64,000 nucleotides of DNA. Origin: FEN-1219 sp036563665. GTDB lineage: Bacteria; Pseudomonadota; Gammaproteobacteria; Steroidobacterales; Rariloculaceae. Shown here one piece after another: positions 33,890 to 47,534 of the stretch (position 1 is its first letter; each line of letters opens with the position of its first letter). Location: assembly GCA_036563665.1 (NCBI GenBank), contig DATCLY010000041.1, positions 101,843 through 165,842 on the forward strand, given 5' to 3'. The notes under the pieces are model-generated. The model did not search any database and was not told where the DNA came from. It was given only the letters and a program-made list of their open reading frames with translations. The translations under genes and the position numbers were made by a program.

Positions 33890-34867
33890 ATGGGAATGCT
33901 CATCGACGGCCGCTGGCACGACGTCTGGTACGACACGGAGGCGACCCGGGGACGCTTCGTTCGCAGCGAGTCCCAGTTCCGCAACTGGATCACGCCGGAC
34001 GGCTCCCCCGGCCCCACGGGCACCGGGGGGTTCCGCGCCGAGCCCGACCGCTATCACCTATATGTGTCGTTCGCCTGTCCCTGGGCGCATCGCACCCTGA
34101 TCTACCGCAAGCTCAAGGGGCTCGAGGAGATCCTGCCCATCTCCGCCGTGAACCTGCACATGGGCAAGGAGGGCTGGACTTTCGAGCCGGGGCCGAGCGT
34201 GATCCCGGACACCGTGAACGGCGTGCGCCGACTCTACGAGCTGTACACGATCGCGGACCCGCACTACACCGGGCGAGCCACCGTGCCGGTGCTCTGGGAC
34301 AAGAAGACCCGCACCATCGTCAACAACGAGTCGGCCGAGATCATCCGCATGCTGAACAGCGCGTTCGACGGCCTGACCGGCAACGAGCTCGACTTCTACC
34401 CGGAGGAGCTGCGCGCCGAGATCGACGAGCTGAACGCCTACATCTATCCCAACCTCAACAACGGCGTGTACCGGGCGGGCTTCGCGACCACGCAGGAAGC
34501 GTACGAGGAGGCGGCGAGAGACGTCTTCACGGCGCTCGATACGCTCGAGCGCCGCCTCGAGCGGCGCCGCTACCTCACCGGTCCCCGGATCACCGAAGCG
34601 GACTGGCGGCTCTTCACCACGCTCGTGCGCTTCGATGCCGTGTACCACGGCCACTTCAAGTGCAACCTGCGGCGCATCGTGGACTACCCGAACCTCTGGG
34701 GCTACGTGCGCGACCTCTACTCGACGCCCGGCGTGGCGGAAACCGTCAACATCGAGTATTACAAGCGGCATTACTACGGCAGCCACAGCACGATCAACCC
34801 GCACCTGATCGTGCCCATCGGGCCGGACATCGACTTCACCGCGCCTCACGATCGCGCGCGGCTCTGA
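33890..34867 (+). CDS. yqjG: Glutathionyl-hydroquinone reductase (ECM4/YqjG, Xi-class GST)
   Basis: 325 residues, normal for the family. The catalytic motif SFACPWAHRTLI (Cys of CPWA) identifies Xi-class GSTs, which strip glutathione from glutathionyl-hydroquinones. Other signatures are TVPVLWDKKTRTIVNNESAEIIRML, YPNLNNGVYRAGFATTQEAYEEA and the C-terminal DWRLFTTLVRFDAVYHGHFKCN with the Tyr/aromatic groups of the active site, and YYGSHSTINPHLIVP at the end. The ATG at 33890 lacks a ribosome-binding site and coincides with a predicted transcription start; an in-frame ATG follows at 33896. Cytosolic, likely part of quinone detoxification. Confidence 0.93.
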   Translation: MGMLIDGRWHDVWYDTEATRGRFVRSESQFRNWITPDGSPGPTGTGGFRAEPDRYHLYVSFACPWAHRTLIYRKLKGLEEILPISAVNLHMGKEGWTFEPGPSVIPDTVNGVRRLYELYTIADPHYTGRATVPVLWDKKTRTIVNNESAEIIRMLNSAFDGLTGNELDFYPEELRAEIDELNAYIYPNLNNGVYRAGFATTQEAYEEAARDVFTALDTLERRLERRRYLTGPRITEADWRLFTTLVRFDAVYHGHFKCNLRRIVDYPNLWGYVRDLYSTPGVAETVNIEYYKRHYYGSHSTINPHLIVPIGPDIDFTAPHDRARL

Positions 34868-34900
34868 CCGCGCGCGCATTCTTTGTCCGCGGCGCCGAAG

Positions 34901-34990
34901 GTCGCGGCTGGAAAGCCGCTCCCACGGGCTTCGTTCCGCGGCCGCGTGCAATCGCCAGGTGGGAGCGCCTTTCTAGGCGCGACTCGTCGG
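34901..34990. repeat. REP-like inverted pair
   Basis: A reversed unit (34901-34930) and a plus-oriented unit with hairpin GCGCCTTTCTAGGCGC (34956-34990) lie after yqjG. The loop base differs (TTCT in place of TTCC) while the stem is kept. The remaining bases up to 35071 show no other feature. Confidence 0.75.
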
Positions 34991-35071
34991 CGCGCCGAAA
35001 CACCAGCGGCCCGCTCCTCGTCTGGCACACGACTTGCTGCGCGTGTCCATGTCGTCGCGCTTTCGCTTGGC

Positions 35072-36088
35072 ATGACCGCCGGACCGCGCTCAAAGCACGC
35101 GACGTCGACGGACGCGGAGCGCGGCACCGATGACGCGGCACGCCGCCGCTTGCGACGGTTCCAGCCCCTGATCGCGGCCGCCGCCTTCGCCCTCGCCGCA
35201 TTCCTCGTGCACCGCGCGTTGCGCGACGTGAGCTTCGCCGAGATCCGCGCCGCGCTCGATTCGATCTCCGCCCGCAACGTGCTGCTCGGCGTCGCCTTCA
35301 CCGCCGGCAGCTTCCTCTGCCTCACGGCGTTCGACACGCTCGCCGTGCGTTACACGGGCGGCCGCTTGCCCTATCGCAAGATCGCGCTCGCGTCGTTCAC
35401 CGCCTTGTCCATCGGTCACACGCTCGGCTTCGCGGCGTTGAGCAGCGGCGCGCTGCGGTACCGGTTCTACACGGGCTGGGGTCTGTCGCCGGGCGACGTG
35501 GGGCGCATCGTGATGTTCTCGGGCGTCACCGTGGCGGCCGGCGCCTGCACGACGGGCGGGCTCGCGGCGCTGCTCGCGCCCGAGCTGCTCGCCGCGACCT
35601 TCGGCGCGCCGCGCGGCGGGATCCTCGGCGCGGGCGTGCTGCTCGTCGCCGCCGTGGCGGCGTATCTCGCGTGGGCCGCGCTCGTGCGTCGGCCGCTCCG
35701 CATCCGGCGCTTCGTGCTGCCGGTGCCGGGCCTCGGGCTCGCGCTCGGGCAGGTAGCGCTCGGCGCGACCGACTTCCTGCTGGTCGCCGCCGTGCTGCAT
35801 CAGATGGTCGCGGCCTCGGCCGACGTGCCGTACGCGGCGGTGGCCGCCGCGTACGTGCTCGGCAACGTGGCGGGCATCGTCACGCACGTGCCGGGTGGGC
35901 TCGGCGTGGTAGAGGCCGTCGTCGTCATGCTCGTGCCGGGCGCGCACGTGGTCGGCGCGCTGATCGCGTTCCGCGCGACCTACTATCTGGGTCCCTTCGT
36001 GCTGGGCTGCGCCGCCTTGGGTGTAGCCGAGCTCTCCCGCCGCCGTTCGCCGCGCCGCTTCGCGCTCGCCGAGCGCGAGATGCGCTGA
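35072..36088 (+). CDS. YbhN-like membrane protein (UPF0104, lysylphosphatidylglycerol synthase membrane-domain family)
   Basis: 338 residues from the ATG at 35072, after a short basic N-terminus. Eight hydrophobic segments and the family pattern FTAGSFLCLTAFDTLAVRY, FTALSIGHTLGFAALSSGALRYRFY and VPGGLGVVEAVVVMLVP, which match the flippase-like domain of MprF and the E. coli YbhN protein. It lacks the MprF soluble synthase domain, so lipid aminoacylation is unlikely; a role in lipid handling or flipping is an inference from the fold. Monocistronic, followed by the leader of the hybrid kinase gene. Confidence 0.85.
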   Translation: MTAGPRSKHATSTDAERGTDDAARRRLRRFQPLIAAAAFALAAFLVHRALRDVSFAEIRAALDSISARNVLLGVAFTAGSFLCLTAFDTLAVRYTGGRLPYRKIALASFTALSIGHTLGFAALSSGALRYRFYTGWGLSPGDVGRIVMFSGVTVAAGACTTGGLAALLAPELLAATFGAPRGGILGAGVLLVAAVAAYLAWAALVRRPLRIRRFVLPVPGLGLALGQVALGATDFLLVAAVLHQMVAASADVPYAAVAAAYVLGNVAGIVTHVPGGLGVVEAVVVMLVPGAHVVGALIAFRATYYLGPFVLGCAALGVAELSRRRSPRRFALAEREMR

Positions 36089-36123
36089 CGTCTCCCGTCG
36101 GACGCCGAGAAAGATTTTGTCGA

Positions 36124-36132
36124 TGGTAAAAT
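36124..36132 (+). promoter_or_regulatory. Possible extended -10 promoter for the hybrid kinase gene
   Basis: TGGTAAAAT (TGN followed by TAAAAT) lies in an unusually AT-rich stretch. No -35 is visible. A start near 36139 would give a leader of about 200 bases that carries the tandem repeat at 36162-36189. Confidence 0.35.
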
Positions 36133-36160
36133 GCCGCTACGACAGCGTGCCGGCCGAAAA

Positions 36161-36189
36161 GTTTGCATGTCAAACTTTGCATGTCAAAC
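36161..36189. promoter_or_regulatory. Tandem 14-bp repeat with internal palindrome, possible operator
   Basis: TTTGCATGTCAAAC occurs twice head to tail (36162-36175 and 36176-36189). The first copy with its preceding G forms the inverted repeat GTTTG-CATGT-CAAAC. It stands out by base composition from the GC-rich surroundings and lies just downstream of a candidate promoter, as expected for a dimeric repressor or an RNA element. Confidence 0.4.
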
Positions 36190-36339
36190 GAGGTCGTAAA
36201 GCATGCCTTGTGTCACAATCCGTCTGCGCCTCGGCCCCGTGCCGCGGCCTTGCCCCGGCGGTGAGAACGACGTAACGCTCGCCGAAGCGATGCCTACGGA
36301 AGATTGCTCACTTCCCGCAGCACCCTTTTCGGGGTTTTG

Positions 36340-41033
<4,694 letters not shown>

Positions 41034-41037
<4 letters not shown>

Positions 41038-42518
41038 AAGCGCCCGCGGAAGCGCACGAGCGCGCGCATGTCGATCATGAGATCGAACCGCGTACGCGGC
41101 AGATCGCGCCCGAAGCTGAGCCGGTAGTTGCAACCCGGCGGCAGCGCCTTCGGGAACCGCTCCCGCAAGGCCGTCTTGAACATCTCGGCCGGCACCCAGT
41201 CGGAGTCCGACGATAGCGACCCGAACTCGTCGGCGAAGACGCGCCGCGTCGAACGGTGGTCGAGCGTGGGCGTGACGATGTGCACGGTCGTGTCGGCGTC
41301 GAGCCGCAGCGCGCGCACGGCCTCGCGAATCAGGGACCATTCGCGGCCTTGCGGGAGCGCGATCAGCTCGAACGCGTGGCGGTTGGCGAGCACGGCCGCC
41401 GTGGCGAGCGCGGCGGTGAGCAGCGCGGCTTCGGCGACCCGCGGCGCGCGGCGCCACGCCGCTATCCGCCGCAGCGAGGCCGCTGCGAGCACAACGACGA
41501 GCGAGGCGAGCGGGAAGATCGTGCGGTAGCCGATCGCGCGCTCGCCCGCCACGAGGCTCACGGCGTGCGCGGCGAACGGCAGCGCCGCGAGACAGAAGAG
41601 CCAACGGCCCCACTGGGCGCGCCCGTCGCTGCGCACGGCCGCGAGCGCCCCCAGCACGAGCAGCGTCGCCACGATCGCCACCGCGCTCCAGAACCACACC
41701 GCCCCCGTGCCGAAGGTATCGCGCAGCGGAAAGAGCGCCAGCGCGTTCGCGAGCGGCTGCTCGAAGAACCAGAGAAGCTTGCCGAAAAACTCGGTCTCGA
41801 AGCGGATACGGTTGCTCGGTTGGTACAGGCCCGCCGCGAACAGCGCTTTCATGGTCAGGAACGCGACGGCGAGCCCGCCGAACAGCGCGCCCAGGTGTGC
41901 CGCAGACCAACGGGCGTCGGCCGCGAGCGAGCCGCGCCGCACCAGCAGCACCCCGGCGAGCAACGCCACGGCGAAGAGCGCGTTCGACTGATACGTGAGC
42001 CCCGCGAGCACATAGCAGCCGCCGCCGATGAGGAGACACGCTACGCGGCCCGCGCCGCGGCGGGCGAGCCCCTGCTCCACCGCGGCGAACCCCATGGCGC
42101 CGAGCAGCAGTGCGAGCGCGTTCGGCCAGCTGATGGCCCAGCCCACCGTGACCTGTGCCGCCGGCAGCAGCACGATCGCGAGACCCACGGCGGCGGCGTG
42201 CCAGGGCGGCCAGCCGGACCGCTCGAGCAGGCGGAACGACAGCAGCCCAACGCCGATCAGCAGCGCCGTGCCGAGCAGGCGCAGCCACTCGAGGTCCCGC
42301 ACGTGGTAGAACGGCCGCAGCGTGAGCTCGACCAGAACGCCGTAGACCGGACGGCCGTTCGACGCGGTGAAACGCGTGAGCTTGCCGGGCTCCTCGTGCA
42401 CCTCGCGCAGATGCGCGTAATCGTCGCGGAACGCGTACTCGTGGAAGATCGTCTGCCAGTACACGACCAGCGGGACGAGGATCAGCAGACCGAGGCAGAT
42501 TCGCGTGCGTATCGTCAT
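41034..42518 (-). CDS. Multi-pass membrane protein, GtrII-type glucosyltransferase-like
   Basis: 494 residues with about eleven membrane helices, a first periplasmic loop with HEYAFRDDYAHLREVHEEPGK-like acidic Asp-Asp motif, and a soluble C-terminus of about 120 residues. The layout and the early DDY resemble the GtrII-type glucosyltransferase family (PF14264) that uses undecaprenyl-phosphate-glucose to modify O-antigen in the periplasm; similarity is by pattern only. Its place as the last gene of an operon with gtrA and gtrB strongly supports that role, as serotype-conversion clusters carry gtrA, gtrB and one variable glycosyltransferase. Its stop overlaps the convergent hybrid kinase stop in CTAG. 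Confidence 0.6.
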
Positions 42519-42545
42519 TCCCTGAGACCGCGGCCGCAGCCGCTC

Positions 42546-43277
42546 CTACCGTTCAGTGCTTGCCAAGATGCGGCCGCCGCCCTTCTCGGCGCAGACGTAG
42601 TACTGCGCGCCGAGCGGCAGCCACGTGAGATATGGCTCGAGCGTCCGCAGCGCCGCAAGCAGCCGAGGAAAGAAAATGCGGTAGCGCACGTGCGCCCGGT
42701 CGAAGCCCGCGCGCAGCGCCCGGCGGCGCATCTCCCGCGCTCCGATGAGCTCCGCGTTCTCGTCGAACGCGCACGTCGAGACGGCATGGCGCGTCAATGG
42801 ATTGAGCGGATTGTGCTCGAAGACGAGCAGCAAGCCGCCCGGTCTCAATACGCGCCGGATCTCGCCGAGCAGCGCCACGTGCCGCTCGTGCGGGATGTGG
42901 TGGAACACGCAGGAGGCGTGCACGACGTCGAAGTGATCGTCCTCGAACGGAATGGTGCGGCCGTCGAAGTGCCTGAACGCGGCGTGCGCGCCGTGCCGTG
43001 CCGTGCCGATGGCAAGGCTCTTGCGCGACACGTCGAGACAGGTGAGCTCGGCGCGCGGCAGATGGCGGCGGAAGAACGGCACGGAGTAGCCGATGCCGGC
43101 GCCGAAGTCGAGCACGGCGAGCGGACCGTCGGCCTTGCCGCGGGCCGCGAGCTCGCCCCGCACGTCGACGACCTTGTACTCCGCGAAGTATTCCGGGTCC
43201 TCGCCCGACAGCCTGATGTTGGCGGCGTGGATCTCGCGGTACTCGGCGGCGAACTTGTCGAACTCGGCTTCGTCCAT
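42546..43277 (-). CDS. Class I SAM-dependent methyltransferase
   Basis: 243 residues. Motif I AVLDFGAGIGYSVPFF, the acidic LTCLDVS loop, DDHFDVVHASCVFHHIPH (motif IV) and LRPGGLLLVFEHNPLNPLTRHAV mark a Methyltransf_11-type enzyme. The last part contains paired aromatic and basic residues (FFPRLLAALRTLEPYLTWLP) that could touch a membrane. Placed between the deacetylase and the GtrII-like gene, 13 and 27 bases from its neighbours, so it is an integral operon member and probably methylates a sugar or polyprenyl-linked intermediate. Substrate unknown. Confidence 0.85.
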   Translation of the reverse strand: MDEAEFDKFAAEYREIHAANIRLSGEDPEYFAEYKVVDVRGELAARGKADGPLAVLDFGAGIGYSVPFFRRHLPRAELTCLDVSRKSLAIGTARHGAHAAFRHFDGRTIPFEDDHFDVVHASCVFHHIPHERHVALLGEIRRVLRPGGLLLVFEHNPLNPLTRHAVSTCAFDENAELIGAREMRRRALRAGFDRAHVRYRIFFPRLLAALRTLEPYLTWLPLGAQYYVCAEKGGGRILASTER

Positions 43278-43290
43278 AGGCGGCAGGCCC

Positions 43291-44121
43291 TCAAACGTCC
43301 CGATACGAGATGAGCTCGATGCCGCGCTGCTCGAGGAGGCTGCGCACGCTGGGGCTCGTGAGCGCGGCCGTCTCGGCGCTCCAGCGGTAGCCCCAGGCGT
43401 TGAAGGCGCTGCCCGGGTCGTCCCTGCCCGGGTGGCACATCAGCTCCACGGTGCCGCCGGACGGCAGCGCGCAGAGCAACCTGGTGAGATTCTCCTCGGT
43501 CAGCCGGCCGCCGTGGAAGAAGCCCACGAACGCGTCCACGCGCTTGAGCTCCCGCAGCGGCGAAAGAGCCGCGGCGGCGCCCACCGTGAGCTGCTCCGCG
43601 ATGCGGCGCAGGCGGGCGCCGCCCCGCAGCATGAAGAGCCGCACGCGCTCCGCCGGGTAGCGCACCGCACGGATGCCGTAGGCGCGCGCGAGCTCCACCA
43701 CCACGCGGGCCACGCCGGGCAGCACGTGTACGTGCTGATGACCGTCGAGATGGCTCAATGCGAGCCCCGCGTCGAGCGCCTTGCGAATCTGCGCCTCGAG
43801 CTCGCGCCGCACGTCGGCAAGCGGTACCCGGCCGCCGAGATAACGGGCGGCAAACTGCACGGCGTGCGGCGGCAGGCGGTTCGCCGCGTCCGCGAGCGCA
43901 GCCGAGCCGGTCAGCGGCTCGAGCTCCGTGAGCGTGAGGTGCAGGCCCACGTCGAGCGCCGGCCGCGCCCGCGCCAGGGCCACCGCGTGCGCGAACGCGG
44001 GTCCGTTCGCCATCACCGACGTGGAGGTGACGATGCCGCGGTCGTGCGCCTCCGCGATGCCGTCGTCGATGGCCTCCGACAGGCCGAAGTCGTCCGCATG
44101 CACGATGAGTCGCGCCGCCAT
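43291..44121 (-). CDS. YdjC/HpnK-family carbohydrate deacetylase
   Basis: 276 residues. The metal-binding site reads LIVHADDFGLSEAID (Asp-Asp), GLHLTLTE (His) and SHLDGHQHVHVLPGV (His pair), as in ChbG and HpnK, which remove acetyl groups from chito-oligosaccharides or hopanoid N-acetylglucosamine. A late MCHPGRDDP loop is also conserved. Starts 3 bases after gtrA and is part of the five-gene operon, which suggests that it deacetylates a lipid-linked or cell-surface sugar rather than chitin. Cytosolic, no signal peptide. Confidence 0.88.
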   Translation of the reverse strand: MAARLIVHADDFGLSEAIDDGIAEAHDRGIVTSTSVMANGPAFAHAVALARARPALDVGLHLTLTELEPLTGSAALADAANRLPPHAVQFAARYLGGRVPLADVRRELEAQIRKALDAGLALSHLDGHQHVHVLPGVARVVVELARAYGIRAVRYPAERVRLFMLRGGARLRRIAEQLTVGAAAALSPLRELKRVDAFVGFFHGGRLTEENLTRLLCALPSGGTVELMCHPGRDDPGSAFNAWGYRWSAETAALTSPSVRSLLEQRGIELISYRDV

Positions 44122-44124
44122 CGC

Positions 44125-44580
44125 TCAGCCCGTCCGAGCCGAATGGCCGCGCGGCGCGGCGAACACCCAGTGCTTGCAGCCCAGGTAGTTGAGCAGCACG
44201 GCCACGGCCGTGACCGGCACCCACACGGCGATCTCCGGGTAACGCAGCACGTCCACGAGCAGGTATACGACCGCGGTGGTGAGGGCGAGGCAGAGCAGAT
44301 TCACGGTGACGAACTTCACCGCCTGGGCGGCCGCGTTGCCGTCCGCGCGAAAGGTCCACGCGCGGTTCAGCACGAAGCTGTTCACCATGCCGGCGAGATA
44401 CGCGAGGACGTTCGCGACGGCCGCGTCGGCCCCCGGCGCCCCGCGCGCGCCCGCGGCGGCCGCCACCGCGCCGAGCGGCGGATGCTGCACGCACGTCCAG
44501 AACACGGCCAGGCTCACGCAGAAATTGGCCACGCCGACCAGCGCGAACCGCGGCGCGGAGTAAGCGGTGCTGACGCTCAT
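44125..44580 (-). CDS. gtrA: GtrA-like flippase
   Basis: 151 residues from the ATG at 44580, which overlaps the end of gtrB by four bases. Four membrane helices and the GtrA pattern PRFALVGVANFCVSLAVFW, AYLAGMVNSFVLNRAWTF, VKFVTVNLLCLALTTAV and NYLGCKHWVF. GtrA is thought to flip undecaprenyl-phosphate-linked glucose across the inner membrane. An insert of about 25 residues (Ala/Gly-rich) between helices 1 and 2 is unusual compared with the 120-residue norm. Second gene of the operon. Confidence 0.88.
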   Translation of the reverse strand: MSVSTAYSAPRFALVGVANFCVSLAVFWTCVQHPPLGAVAAAAGARGAPGADAAVANVLAYLAGMVNSFVLNRAWTFRADGNAAAQAVKFVTVNLLCLALTTAVVYLLVDVLRYPEIAVWVPVTAVAVLLNYLGCKHWVFAAPRGHSARTG

Positions 44581-45575
44581 CCGGCGGTCCGCGTACGCGC
44601 GTCGCCGCTCGCGTCGAGCACCACGGGGCGGGCGCGCAAGCGCTCCACGGGAGCGCTCGCACGCGTGGTCTCGCGCACGAGGAATCGCGGCCGGCCGCGC
44701 ACCTCGACGAGGATGCGGCCCACGTACTCGGCGAGGATCGCGAGGAACGCGAACAGCACGCCGAACAGGAACGAGGAGATGGCCACCGACGACGCCCAGC
44801 CCGGTATGACGTCGTTGTCGAGCCACCAGCCGACGATGGCGTAGATCACGCCGAAGAACGCTATGGCGGACGACAGCAGACCCACGAAGATGCCGATCCG
44901 CAGCGGTACGAGCGAGAAGGAGCTCACGCCGTGCCACGCGAGCCGCAGCATCTTGCGCAGGCTGTACTTGCTCTCGCCGGCGTGACGCTCGCCGCACTGG
45001 TACTTCACGCTGGCGGTAGGGTAACCCACCCAATGGACGATACCGCGCAGGAACAGGCCCTCCTCCTTGAATCTCAGGATCTCGTCGAGCACCTGACGGT
45101 CCAGCAGGCGGAAATCCGCCGAGCCCGGAGCGATGTCCACTCCGCTGAGCAGCGAGAACAGCCGATAGAAGACCCGCGAGCTCCAGCGCTTCCAGCGCGG
45201 CACGCGCTCCGTGTCGATCCTGATCGCGTTCACGACCTGATAGCCTTCCTGCCACTTCTCGAGGAGCTCGCTCACCACGCCGGGCGGGTGCTGGAGGTCG
45301 GCGTCCATGGACACCACGGCCGCGCCGCGAGCCGCCGCGAGCCCGGCGAGCAGCGCGCTCTGATGGCCGAAGTTGCGCGACAACCGCACGCCGCGCACGC
45401 GCGGATCCGCTGCATTGAGCGCAACGATCCGGTCCCAGGTGCCGTCCGTGCTGCCGTCGTCTACGAACACGAGCTCCCACTCCGGATGCCGGGCTCGCAA
45501 CTGCTCACGGAGACGGGCGTAGAGGGTGTCGACGTTGCGCTCTTCGTTGTACGCAGGTACGACGACGGAGATCAT
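44577..45575 (-). CDS. gtrB: GtrB-like bactoprenol glucosyltransferase (GT2)
   Basis: 332 residues. GT2 domain with ISVVVPAYNEERNVD, LVFVDDGSTDGT, the MDADLQHPP metal motif (D-x-D), SADFRLLDRQV and KYSLRKMLRLAW, followed by two membrane helices near the C-terminus (VGLLSSAIAFFGVIYAIVGWW and SFLFGVLFAFLAILAEYVG). The GILVEVRGRP-like ending matches GtrB/DPM1-type enzymes, which load glucose (or another hexose) from a nucleotide sugar onto undecaprenyl phosphate in the cytosolic leaflet. First gene of the five-gene operon; divergent from the methyltransferase gene at 45.7 kb. Confidence 0.9.
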   Translation of the reverse strand: MISVVVPAYNEERNVDTLYARLREQLRARHPEWELVFVDDGSTDGTWDRIVALNAADPRVRGVRLSRNFGHQSALLAGLAAARGAAVVSMDADLQHPPGVVSELLEKWQEGYQVVNAIRIDTERVPRWKRWSSRVFYRLFSLLSGVDIAPGSADFRLLDRQVLDEILRFKEEGLFLRGIVHWVGYPTASVKYQCGERHAGESKYSLRKMLRLAWHGVSSFSLVPLRIGIFVGLLSSAIAFFGVIYAIVGWWLDNDVIPGWASSVAISSFLFGVLFAFLAILAEYVGRILVEVRGRPRFLVRETTRASAPVERLRARPVVLDASGDARTRTAG

Positions 45576-45672
45576 TCGTCAGACACATGCAACTCGTGGG
45601 CCAGACGAGCCATTCGACAGCGACGTCGCCCGCTCGTTCGGTCCGGCGAGGCGAGCTCGCCTGGGAGTCGCA

Positions 45673-46428
45673 ATGTGGCGACACCTGCGACCTGCGGCGC
45701 TGCGCGAGACGTACTATTTAGACGGACGAGCAGGCCAGGCGGACGAGCACGGTAAAAAGCGATTCCCGGACGTGACGCACCCGAGCCTCGCGGTATTCGA
45801 TTCGCTGCCCCTGAAGGAGCGGCTGTTCGTGCGCGCGCGGCTCGCGTCGGCCCCGCTGCAGGAGCTCGCGGCCCGGGCCCGCGGGTCCGCGCTGCTCGAC
45901 GTTGGCTGCGGGCACGGCGTGCTGCTCGCGCTGCTCGCGGTGGGCTTCCCGGAGCGGCAGGTGGTCGGCATCGATCCCGACGCCCGCAAGATCGCCTGGG
46001 CGGCCGCCTCCGTGGGCCGCTGCCCGAACGTCGAGCTCGCGGCCTGCACGATCGAGGAGCTCGCGGCCCGGCGCCCCGGCGAGTTCGACACCGTGTTCGT
46101 GGCCGACGTGCTGTATCTGCTCGAGCCCGGGCAGTGGCCCGCATTCCTGCGCGCCGCGCGCACGTTGCTGCGCGAGAACGGCCGGCTCGTGCTCAAGGAA
46201 GCGGAGGACGACGGCTCCTGGCGTGCGACCAAGGCGCTCCTGCAGGAGCGGCTCATGGTGCACCTCCTGCGGCGCACGCGCTCGAGCGGCGCCGTCGGGT
46301 TCGCGCCGCGACGCGTGCTGGAAGAGGCCCTGCGCGAGGCGCGTTTCGCGATCGACGAGACGCACGCGCTCGCGCGGGGCTACACGACGCCGCACGTGCT
46401 CTTCACGGCGCACCCGCAAGCGCCGTGA
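45673..46428 (+). CDS. Class I SAM-dependent methyltransferase
   Basis: 251 residues from the ATG at 45673, chosen because GGGAG sits 5 bases upstream and because a longer GTG start at 45526 would overlap gtrB. The SAM-binding region is ALLDVGCGHGVLLALLAVG with the acidic GIDPDARK, then FDTVFVADVLYLLEP and LRENGRLVLKEAEDD. No domain beyond the Rossmann core is seen. It may belong functionally with the divergent glycan operon, but this is only by position. Substrate unknown. Confidence 0.8.
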   Translation: MWRHLRPAALRETYYLDGRAGQADEHGKKRFPDVTHPSLAVFDSLPLKERLFVRARLASAPLQELAARARGSALLDVGCGHGVLLALLAVGFPERQVVGIDPDARKIAWAAASVGRCPNVELAACTIEELAARRPGEFDTVFVADVLYLLEPGQWPAFLRAARTLLRENGRLVLKEAEDDGSWRATKALLQERLMVHLLRRTRSSGAVGFAPRRVLEEALREARFAIDETHALARGYTTPHVLFTAHPQAP

Positions 46429-46602
46429 CGGGCGCGATCACCCGTCAGGACCTGCGCGGACGGGCTCGACTGTAACGACGTTTACAAGGTGTGCCGGGGC
46501 GGGGAAAATCGCCGGAGGACGCGGTCCGCGCCGGCCCGACCAGCGGCGCGGCCCCGCGGGGAAGCGGCATCGACCGGCCGCACGGCTTGGGGGGAGAACC
46601 AC

Positions 46603-47502
46603 GTGATCAAGAATCGTCTCGCCTGGGGTGCGGCGCTTTGCACCCTAGCGCCCGCGGCGCTCGCGCAGCAGCAGGACTTGTCCGCCGTCCAGATCCAGAC
46701 GGAGCAGGTGGCCGACGGCCTCTACATGCTCGTGGGCGCGGGCGGCAACATCGCCCTGTCCGTGGGGGACGACGGCGCCCTGATCGTCGACACGCAGTTC
46801 GCGCCGCTCACCGAGAAGATCCAGGCGGCGATCCGCGCGGCTGGCGGCGGGGACGTCGCGTTCGTGATCAATACCCACTGGCACGGCGACCACACCGGCG
46901 GCAACGAGAACTTCGGCAAGGCGGGCGCCACCATCGTCGGTCATGCGAACGTCCGCGTGCGCATGAGCACGGAGCAATTCAACGCCACATTCAACAGCAC
47001 CACGCCGCCGTCGCCGGCGGTCGCGCTGCCCGTGGTGGTGTACCCCGAGCGCACCACACTGCACTGGAACGGCCACACGATCAATATCTTCCACGTGCCG
47101 AACGCGCACACGGACGGCGATTCGATCGTGCATTTCACCGACCTGAACGTCTTCCACATGGGCGACACGTTCGTCAACGGCGGGTATCCGTTCGTCGACG
47201 TGTCGAGCGCGGGCTCGGTCGACGGCATCATCGCCGCCGCCGAGGCCGTGCTGGCCCGCAGCGACGCCGGCACCCGCATCATCCCCGGCCACGGACCGCT
47301 CGCGGACCGGGAGGACCTCGAGCGCTTTCTCGAGGTGGTGAAGGCGGCCCGCGATCGCATCCAATCGCTGATCGATCAGGGCCGCAGCGTCGACGAGGTC
47401 GTGGCCGCGAAGCCCACCGCCGAATGGGACGCCGAGTGGGGGGCGGGGTTCATGAACGGCGAGACCTTCACGCGGCTCGTCTATCAAAGCCTGAGCCGCT
47501 GA
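46603..47502 (+). CDS. Exported MBL-fold metallo-hydrolase
   Basis: 299 residues from a GTG at 46603 with GGGGAGA 6 bases upstream. Signal peptide (AALCTLAPAALAQQ). Metallo-beta-lactamase fold motifs: NTHWHGDHTGGNE (H-x-H-x-D-H), NAHTDGDSIV (third His), the GDTFVNGG Asp and IIPGHGP (last His), all zinc ligands present. The layout resembles exported MBL proteins of the cyclase or quinoprotein-relay type rather than a true beta-lactamase. Likely a periplasmic zinc hydrolase, substrate unknown. A GTAA-N6-TTAC palindrome lies about 120 bases upstream. Confidence 0.85.
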   Translation: MIKNRLAWGAALCTLAPAALAQQQDLSAVQIQTEQVADGLYMLVGAGGNIALSVGDDGALIVDTQFAPLTEKIQAAIRAAGGGDVAFVINTHWHGDHTGGNENFGKAGATIVGHANVRVRMSTEQFNATFNSTTPPSPAVALPVVVYPERTTLHWNGHTINIFHVPNAHTDGDSIVHFTDLNVFHMGDTFVNGGYPFVDVSSAGSVDGIIAAAEAVLARSDAGTRIIPGHGPLADREDLERFLEVVKAARDRIQSLIDQGRSVDEVVAAKPTAEWDAEWGAGFMNGETFTRLVYQSLSR

Positions 47503-47534
47503 GCGCCCGCCCACGGCGCGAGGAGCCGCGGCCT

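Noticed and set aside
36304..36339. TTG at 36304 as start of the hybrid sensor gene
   Set aside because: The ATG at 36340 gives the usual CheB-like opening; the extra 12 residues match nothing.
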